The position numbers and the translations under genes were made by a program. 64,000 nucleotides of DNA. Origin: JABGPL01 sp964387885. Lineage in GTDB: Bacteria > Electryoneota > AABM5-125-24 > Hatepunaeales > Hatepunaeaceae. The notes beneath the pieces are model-generated. The model searched no databases, was not told the origin of the DNA, and saw nothing but the letters and a program-made list of their open reading frames with translations. The stretch is taken from positions 1 to 64,000 of the forward strand of contig CAYLYZ010000015.1 of NCBI GenBank assembly GCA_964387885.1, written 5' to 3'. Positions 52,820 to 61,100 of the stretch are shown here, in pieces; the first letter of the stretch is position 1, and the number at the start of each line of letters is the position of its first letter.

Positions 52820-53149
52820 TTTTTAAATCTTTTCAGTATTATATTGAAGTAATTTACATCTCAACGTTTAACTCAAAAAATGAAGAATTAATTTCCAAAA
52901 TGCAAGTAAAAACAAGATGTTTCTGACAAAACACCTGTCGGTTTCAACTGGTTTTCAGTAATTGTCCGGAAACCTTATGATTCAAAAATTTGCTTAGTGA
53001 CAGGTGCCTTAAATAGTTAGTATCGGGTGCCTCCCTCTGATAAAAAAGTATATAACCAATTGATTGCCTTTGCAGGAAATGATTATTATACTATTTATAT
53101 GTTCAAGGTGAATTGGACTATTATTCTAAATTCTGATCAGGAGGCTTAA
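52820..53149. other. Divergent intergenic region
   Basis: This AT-rich gap of 330 bases lies between the secreted-protein operon and the toxin-antitoxin pair. No gene or strong hairpin is visible; the antitoxin Shine-Dalgarno AGGAGG lies at its right end (53139-53144). Confidence 0.35.
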
Positions 53150-53344
53150 GTGCCAACGTTAACAATAGAATCTGACAAACCGGTCGTTGTGGTTCCCTTA
53201 GATGAGTACCAGGAACTGCTGGACACTCTTGAAATTCTCTCAGACCCAACCCTGAAGCGAGATGTCGAACAGGCACGGAAAGAATTTCGTGAGGGAAAAA
53301 CTATAAGTTTAGAAGAATTGAGAGCCGAACTGGATGCAGATTGA
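53150..53344 (+). CDS. Type II antitoxin, Phd/YefM-like
   Basis: The 64-residue protein has a Phd/YefM-like N terminus (PVVVVPLDEYQELLDTLEIL) and an acidic, helical C terminus (TISLEELRAELDAD) that would wrap the toxin. It is a little short for the family. AGGAGG five bases before GTG 53150 supports the start. It overlaps the toxin gene by 11 bases, the usual coupled arrangement. The pair is likely autoregulated by the complex. Confidence 0.85.
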   Translation: MPTLTIESDKPVVVVPLDEYQELLDTLEILSDPTLKRDVEQARKEFREGKTISLEELRAELDAD

Positions 53345-53591
53345 GATCTCAAATTTAGCGAAAAAGCAGCTTCGGAAAGCAAAATCAGACAGTGAACTAT
53401 ATAAAAGATTAAATAATGCATTAGACGACCTTGCTGCAAATCCTAATTTGGGCAAACTCTTAGAGGGTGATCTCAAAGGTGTGCGTGCCTGGAGAGTTGG
53501 TGATTGGAGGATATTATACCAGGTTTATAAAAGTCAATTACGGATATTAATCATTCGAATTGCTCCCCGAAAACAGGTTTACAGGAAGTAA
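53334..53591 (+). CDS. Type II toxin, RelE/ParE superfamily
   Basis: The 85-residue basic protein has RelE/ParE-fold elements: EISNLAKKQLRKAKSD, LAANPNLGKLLEGDLKGVRAWRVGDWRILYQV and the final strand RILIIRIAPRKQVYRK. The GDWRILYQV segment with the C-terminal Arg and Tyr matches ribosome-dependent mRNA interferases of the RelE type; ParE-like gyrase inhibition is the alternative. It overlaps the antitoxin gene. It appears intact. Confidence 0.9.
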   Translation: MQIEISNLAKKQLRKAKSDSELYKRLNNALDDLAANPNLGKLLEGDLKGVRAWRVGDWRILYQVYKSQLRILIIRIAPRKQVYRK

Positions 53592-53812
53592 TTATCTTAA
53601 AACCCCGAACCACAAGGGATTCGTGCTACGAAATTGGTTAAATAATCATACAGGGAATTATGCGAACTATTGCAGCTTTATGGTCCAGTTTGACTCTGTT
53701 CGATTGTGCGGTTTTGTCCAAAATAAATCTCAGGCTCATTACTCCACACTAAATTTGCCAATTGAGGTAAACTTGTTTTCGTAATTAATTCTTAAAAGGC
53801 AAACAACAAAAG

Positions 53813-54310
53813 ATGGAGAAAGAAATGACATCAGAAAACAACACCCAAATTCTCGATATCGGAGATCAGATACCGGAAATCACACTTCCCGACCAGAATG
53901 GAGAAGATTTTGATCTCAGTTCCCTGAAAGGCAAACCATACATCCTCTATTTCTATCCAAAGGATAACACCTCGGGATGCACAAAAGAAGCATGTGGTTT
54001 CAGAGACAACTATGCCGAGTTAGAGAACGCAGGAATCAAGGTTATCGGAGTAAGTCCCGATAGTGCTAAAAGCCATATTAAGTTTATTGAAAAGAACGAA
54101 TTACCCTTCACACTGCTCACTGATAAGGAGCATTCCTTGATGGAACCTCTGGGTGCCTGGGGAACCAAGGTTCGATGCGGCAGAGAATCTGTTGGAGTCA
54201 TAAGAAGCACGTTCATAGTAGGCACTGACGGCAAGATTTTGGAATCCTGGAGAAATGTTTCGGTAAAAGGACACGTTGAAAAGGTGCTTGCAGGGGTAAA
54301 AAACTTGTGA
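53813..54310 (+). CDS. bcp: Thioredoxin-dependent peroxiredoxin, Bcp/PrxQ type
   Basis: The 165-residue protein reduces hydroperoxides using thioredoxin. It shows GDQIPEITLPDQNGEDFDLS, YFYPKDNTSGCTKEACGFRD with the peroxidatic Cys56 and resolving Cys61 five residues apart as in Bcp, and KVIGVSPDS. ATG 53813 is used; ATG 53825 (MTSENNTQ) is equally plausible. It precedes a ferritin-like gene by 84 bases; together they suggest defence against oxygen in an anaerobe. Confidence 0.95.
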   Translation: MEKEMTSENNTQILDIGDQIPEITLPDQNGEDFDLSSLKGKPYILYFYPKDNTSGCTKEACGFRDNYAELENAGIKVIGVSPDSAKSHIKFIEKNELPFTLLTDKEHSLMEPLGAWGTKVRCGRESVGVIRSTFIVGTDGKILESWRNVSVKGHVEKVLAGVKNL

Positions 54311-54394
54311 TATAGCACATTGCTTATTGCCTGTCGATTGCTTTTATTATTATATTGAGAGTTGGTTGAAATCTGCATTCAAAAAGGGCATCAA

Positions 54395-54883
54395 ATGCTT
54401 AACCCTCAGTTGACAATCGTCGAAGTATTAGGTTTGGCGGTTGTTCAGGAAATTATGGCTTATAAGCGCTACCAACTTTTCGCAGGACGAGTTAATAATC
54501 CACTCGTAAAAGAAAAGTTTCATTCTCTTGCAAATGAAGAGAAAGCACACCGTGAAATTCTGTATAAAATGCTCCAAAAACATACAGGCGAGGAAAAACC
54601 TCCCTTACCTCGGAGCGCTCCCCGTTTAGACGAGGAGAAAGAACTAAGTACATCACTAAAAGATATTCTCGAACTTGCCATAGCTAAAGAACGTGAAGCT
54701 AAGGCTTTTTACGAAGACGCAGCTCAATTAGCCCAGGATCAATCCGGCAAGCAGCTTCTTGAATATCTTGCCAGATTTGAAGAAGGACATGAACGAACCT
54801 TGCAGGTCGAACTCGATTCATTGACGAAATATCCCAGATGGTTTGACATGGATGGTCCGGACATAATGCTTGTAGGTCCGTAA
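54395..54883 (+). CDS. Ferritin-like/rubrerythrin-type diiron protein without rubredoxin domain
   Basis: The 162-residue four-helix protein has paired acidic motifs expected for a diiron site: VVQEIMAYKRYQLFA, ANEEKAHREILYKML, AIAKEREAKAFYEDAA and LARFEEGHERTLQ. Rubrerythrin-family proteins reduce peroxide; this one lacks the C-terminal rubredoxin-type iron site and ends DGPDIMLVGP. The start is ATG 54395 with AAAAGGG upstream; a longer TTG frame at 54362 has no support. It follows the peroxiredoxin gene and ends in a hairpin. Confidence 0.85.
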   Translation: MLNPQLTIVEVLGLAVVQEIMAYKRYQLFAGRVNNPLVKEKFHSLANEEKAHREILYKMLQKHTGEEKPPLPRSAPRLDEEKELSTSLKDILELAIAKEREAKAFYEDAAQLAQDQSGKQLLEYLARFEEGHERTLQVELDSLTKYPRWFDMDGPDIMLVGP

Positions 54884-54900
54884 TTCTTACAAATAGTATT

Positions 54901-54948
54901 AAGCTGCTGCTACTTACCAGGTCTGATCACCAGCACAAACAGCAGCTT
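54901..54948 (+). terminator. Hairpin downstream of the ferritin-like gene
   Basis: AAGCTGCTG and CAGCAGCTT pair perfectly over a 30-base loop, without a long T tract. It may end the transcript or protect its 3-prime end. The remaining bases to 55160 show no gene. Confidence 0.45.
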
Positions 54949-55171
54949 ATTGTATGTATGTCTCCCGCAATGAGACACTTAATAAAGACAACCGTAGCAC
55001 ATTAATATTGAGGTCGACAGGCTTGCCTGTTGACAATTCTTAATCGGCTATTGCTTCGATATGCTGAAAATGGATATATTTCTGCCATTAAGCAGATTTA
55101 TATCCTGAGGAAATGATCTGTACCGGGTCTTTTCTGCTGCTATCGTCAGAACGTAGTATTCAGGAGGAAAA

Positions 55172-58100
55172 GTGAAAAAGAGCATCCTTGAAGTTTCCCT
55201 ATCGATTTTTGTAATTGTACTTGCCGTTACCCCAGGTGTAATGGCTCAAGAACACTTCGATTGGGCACAGACTGACGCCAATATGAGCGTCCTGATTACC
55301 GGAGCCACCATCGACGACGAAAGTGTCGTTCAGAATGATGAAATCGGTATTTTTACTCCCAATGGTCTCTGCGCAGGCGGCGCTGTAGTACCTGAGGACT
55401 TTCCTGATGAGCCTATGGGATCAGCAGCTTTCGGAGCTGAACAAGGTCAGAACAACGGATTCCAGGCTGAAGATGACTTAAACTTCAGAATCTGGGATCA
55501 TGAAGAAAATCTCGAAGTAATCGCGGATTTTCAGGTTGAAAATGATGCCGAACCGATATATGTGACTAACGGATTCATAGTATTATCGCTTTCAGCTGAA
55601 AGACCGGGCGCCCATTTTGAATGGCGTGTCACCGATACTAATATGAGCATCCTGATAATGGGAGCTGAGATTGCAGGTGAATCACTCACCGAGGGTGATG
55701 AAATCGGAGCTTTCACCGAAGACGGATTATGCGCAGGTGGCGGAGTTGTTCCGGGTAATTTCCCAGATGATCCTATGGGAGTTGCGGTATTCGGCTCCGA
55801 ACCTGAGCAGGATAACGGATTTCAGGCGAACGAAGCAATTGAGTTCAGACTGTGGGATCATGTTGTTGGAGCTGAAGTTGCAGCAGAGATGAACGTAATT
55901 CGTGGTGAACCTAATTATGTCACAAATGGTTTGCTCATCCTTTCGCTTGAGGCTGACGCGCCTCCTGCAATCGTTTTATCTGAAGACGCTCACGACTTTG
56001 GAGTAGTCAATATTGGCGAATCTGATGATTGGGCGTTCACTATATCCAGCGAAGGTGATCAGGATTTGGTCATCACGAGTATTGAATCTACAGTCAATTA
56101 CTTCAGCGTTGATTTTGAGGATGAACTCACACTCGCTCCGGATGAATCAGAAGAATTTGTTGTAACCTTTGCACCAGAAGCTGAAGGGGATCTTGAGGGG
56201 GCAATACGCATATTCTCAAACGATCCGAACGATGGTATTATATCAATCTCGCTCACCGGAGCCGGTTATAGAGTCATTCCACCGACAATCGTTCTTTCAG
56301 TAGAAGGCTTGGAGTTTCGAAATATCCCTGTCGGCATGGAAGAATCCGGAGAAATGACGATTACAAATGAAGGTGATGAACTGCTGGTTATAGAAGGTAT
56401 TGTTATCGATAATGAGTCCTTCAGCTCAGATATCGAGAATCAAGTTGAACTCGAACGTGATCAAAGCATTGAAGTCACTTTCACATTTCATCCGCAGGAA
56501 TCGGGAGACTTTGATCTGTTAGCAATAATACAGTGCAATGATCCGGAGAATGAAGAAGCAGGATTCAGGTTAATTGGTACTGGATTTGTTGCCGGTGAAG
56601 ATCATCATTTCGATTTTGTAGAAACCGGAAATTCAAAGTCAATTATTGTGACCGAAGCACTCCTTGATGGAGAACCACTGATTGTTAATGATGAAATTGG
56701 GGTATTCACACCTGATGGATTGTGTGCAGGTTCTGATTTTGTTACAGAGGAGGGGATAGGAATTTCCGCCTGGGGCGCAGAACAGGGTCAGGACAATGGA
56801 TTCCAGAATGGTGAAGTCATGACCTTTGTCTATTATGCGCACGAAATCGACCAGGAGTTCTTAGCAATAGCAGAGGTAGTTGAAGGTGATTTGGTCTGGG
56901 AGGCCGATGCGCTTGCAATAATAACATTATCTGGACTAAGCGTACCACCAGACATTTTTATCGAACAAAACGAACATGACTTTGGGGTTGTCAGGGTTGG
57001 TTTAAGCAGCGAATGGACATTTGCAATTGATAATAGTGCACAGGGTGATCTTTTAATCACTAACGTTGAGGTTGAAGGTGAATATTATGATGTTGATTTT
57101 CAGGATATGGTAGTTATTGAATTTGAGAACTCTCACGAATTCACTGTTACATTCACTCCAGAAGATGAAGGTGAATTTAACACAACACTAAGAGTCACAT
57201 CAAACGATCCTGACGAGCACGTATTAGAAATATCAATCTTAGGTGGAGGTGTGATAATCACTCCTCCCACTATTGAATTGTCTTCATATCTACTGGATTT
57301 CGAACGTGTTTTTATAGATGAAGTCGCAGAATTACCACTGCGAATCACAAATTTAGGTGACGAACCGCTTTTTATTGAGGCAATCGACCTCGAAGAAGGT
57401 GCGTTCGACATCGATTTCAGAAGACGAATTGAGATTCCGGGGGAGGAATTTGTCGATCTAACTGTCACGTTTGAGCCGGAAGAAGCTGATGACTATGTTG
57501 GTGAAATGGTTGTTCGTTCAAACGACCAGGACAATGGTGAGTTAGCTGTCACACTTTGGGGTTCCGGATTTGATCCGGAACAGGATCATTTCGAATGGGA
57601 GCAGACTGATTCCAACCTTAGCATCCTTATTCTTGCGGCAACTCTGAATGGTGACCCTCTTGAGGAAAATGACGAAGTAGGAGTATTTAACGAGGCCGGA
57701 CTCTGTTCGGGAGGTGGTGAGGTTCCTGTGAATTTCCCCGATGAACCTATGGGTATTGCTGCATTCGGAGCAGAGCAGGATATGGAAAATGGTTTTGTCG
57801 CAAATGAACCAATCGCTTTCCGGATCTGGGACTTCTCAGCTGACTTCGAAGTTGAAGCAGAAGCCGAAGGTGTTAACGGCGAGGTGATTTTCGTCGCTAA
57901 TGGCTTTCTTGTAGTTAATCTCTCCGCAGAAGGACAACAGGGAGGCGATCGTCCAATTATATCTTTGCCTGTTGAGGATTACGATTTTGGTGAAGTTAGA
58001 CCCGGCAGTTCAACAGATTGGGAATTTTATGTGCAGAATTCCGGTCGTGAAAACCTCATTGTTACAGGAATAGAAGTTGAAGGGGATCGTTTTTCTGCCA

Positions 58101-61100
58101 ATTTCGAAGAGGAAGTTGAACTTGAATTCGGACAAAGACAGGCATACACGGTTAATTTCTCACCTGAAGATGTAGGTGAGTACGAGGGTGTTGTTCATAT
58201 CACTTCAAATGATCCTGTTAATGAGGTCGTTGATATTACTCTTGCCGGTTTATGCGAGGAAGCTCCGTTACCTCCTGCAATATCCGTTGATCCGGGCGCT
58301 CTTGATTTCGGTCGCGCCGTTGTCGGTGAACAACTCAGCCTGCCAGTGACAATCAGCAACGAAGGTGAAGAACCGCTGATTATAGAAGGCATTGATGTTC
58401 CTGATGAGAATTTCAGCAGCAATTTTGAAAATGAGTTCGAGATTGCGGAAGGTGAGGCAGCCGATGTTCAGTTCATCTTCGAGCCAAATGAAAGCGGAGA
58501 ACTTGAAGCCATTGGTACAATCCGCTCAAATGATCCCGAGAATGGTGAGGTGCAGGTCGCTCTGGCTGGTCTTGGATTCATCCCGGGAGAAGTTCCTCAT
58601 TATGAATTTGCAGAGAATGAATTAAATATGAGCATCCTTATTACGGGTGCCACATTAGACGGCGAACTGCTTGTGAGGTGGGACGAAGTTGCCGTCTTCA
58701 CGCCGGCAGATCTGTGCGCAGGTGGCGGATTTATTCCTGAAGATTTTCCTGATCAGGCATTGGGAATTGCCGCATGGGGTGCAGAGCAGGGTGAAGAAAA
58801 CGGATTCCAGGTCGGAGAAAATATTGAGTTCCGAGTATGGGATCACATGGCAGAGGTCGAAGCAATTGCCGATATCACCGTCATCAACGGAGTCGCTCCT
58901 GTTTACCAGGCTAATGGATTTCTTGTTGTGGAATTGGAAGCCCACAGCAGAGCAACACCAAATATGGAGATTGATGATGAACCTCATGATTTCGGAGTGG
59001 TTGCTGTCGGTGAAGTTGCAGAATGGAATGTCGAAATTCGAAATACCGGTGAGGCTGATCTAATCATTGGAGAAATGGTGACTGATGGCGCCTATTTCAC
59101 AGTGAACTTTGAAGAAGAGGCTGTTGTCGAACCTGATGCCCAGATTGAATTTGTTGTGACATTTGCCCCCGAAGAAGAGGGTGTGTTTGAAGGCACATTA
59201 TGGATGGCAACCAACGATCCCGATTATAATGTACTCGAGATCCAACTTATTGGACGTACCTTCGAACCGCAGGAACAACAGGCTATTATCGTTGTCGAAC
59301 CGGATGAGCTGGCTTTCGGTCGTGTCATTGTAAATGAAGAGCGGACACTTGCCTTGACAATCTCAAATGAAGGTGATGATATCCTTGTTGTCGACGCTGT
59401 AGACATTGACAATGAAGTATTCACTTCCGATTTCGAAGGTGAATTTGAAGTTGAACCGGGAGCAAACACCCAGTTAAATGTCACATTTACACCTGATGAT
59501 GGTATTGATTATCAGGGCAATTTAGTTATCGGATCAAATGATCCGGATAATGAAGCTTTTGCAGTTCAACTTACCGGTTCAGGTGTTATTCCGGGTGAGG
59601 ATAGACACTTCAGGTTCCCACGTACCGATGCAAACATGAGCATACTGGTTATGGAAGCGCTACTGAACGGTGAATCACTCGTCGAGAATGACGAAATTGG
59701 TGTCTTTACACCTGATGGAGTATGTGCGGGTGGTTCAGTTATTACACCTGAATTCCCGGATGAACCCGTTGGAATCGCGGCTTGGGGAGCAGAACAGGGA
59801 CAGAATAACGGATTCGAACCTGGTGAACCACTGGCATTCCGCGTTTGGGATTTTGACGCTGATTTTGAGGTTGAGGCAGAATTTCAAGTACGTAATGGAG
59901 TTGATCCTGAATACGTAGCAAACGGATTCCTTGTTATAGAAATGACTGCAGAGGGAGAACCTGAACCAAGACCTGATATCTTCCTTCCTGAAGACAGTCA
60001 CGATTTCGGAGTAGTTCCTGTTGGTGAATCCGGCGAGTGGAACATGACAATTGAGAATCATGGAGAAGGAGACCTGATTATCCTTGACATGGACATCGTT
60101 GGAAGACACTTCTCGGTAGACTTCGACGAAGAAGTCATTATCGCCGCTGAAAACGGAAGCGAATTTACACTTGGATTCACACCTGAGGAAGACGGTGTGT
60201 TTGAAGCAACCCTTCAAATAACATCAAACGATCCGCAAGATGATCTTCTTGAAGTCACACTTACAGGCCGAACCGAAGAACCCGGTGGTGCTCCCGTAAT
60301 TATTGTTGAACCCGCTGAATTGAACTTCGGAAGGGTTATTGTTGACGATGCCGGAGTTAGAAACCTGACAATTACCAATGAAGGTGAAGAAGACCTGGTA
60401 ATTGACGCAATGGATTTGGAAGAAGGTGCATTCAGCGTCGATTTCGAAGCCCAGATTCAGGTGGCCGGTGGTGAGTCTGTCGAAATTCCTGTCGTTTTCG
60501 AACCTGTCGCAAGGGAAGAATACGCTGCAGATCTGACAATACATTCTAACGATCCGGAAAACCCTGATATTATTGTTGCGCTTTCAGGAACAGGATTTGT
60601 GCCGGGTGAGGATGTGTTCTACGAATTTGCACGTACCGACGCTAACATGAGCATCCTTGTAATGGAGGCTATCCTCAATGGCGAATCCCTTGTCGAGAAC
60701 GATGAGATTGGCGTCTTCACCCCTGGTGGATTATGTGCAGGTGGTTCTGTAATCCCGGCTGAATTCCCTGATGAAGCTGTTGGAGTTGCTGCATGGGGTG
60801 CAGAACAGGGACAGGAAAACGGATTTGCTGTAGGGGATGAGATTACATTCCATGTCTATGACCTTGATACAGGACTTGAAGGTGAGGCAGCATTTGAAGT
60901 AATAAATGGAGTGGAACCTGTCTATCAAGCCAACGGCTTTATGGTGGTAACAATTTCAGCCGAACTCGAAGCTGAACCGGAACCCGCTATCGAAGTTAAT
61001 GCTGATGCACATGATTTCGGTGAGGTTGAAATCGGTGACGCTGCTGAATGGATGCTGGTTGTATCCAGCGTAGGTGATGCAGATCTGGTCATCGAGGATA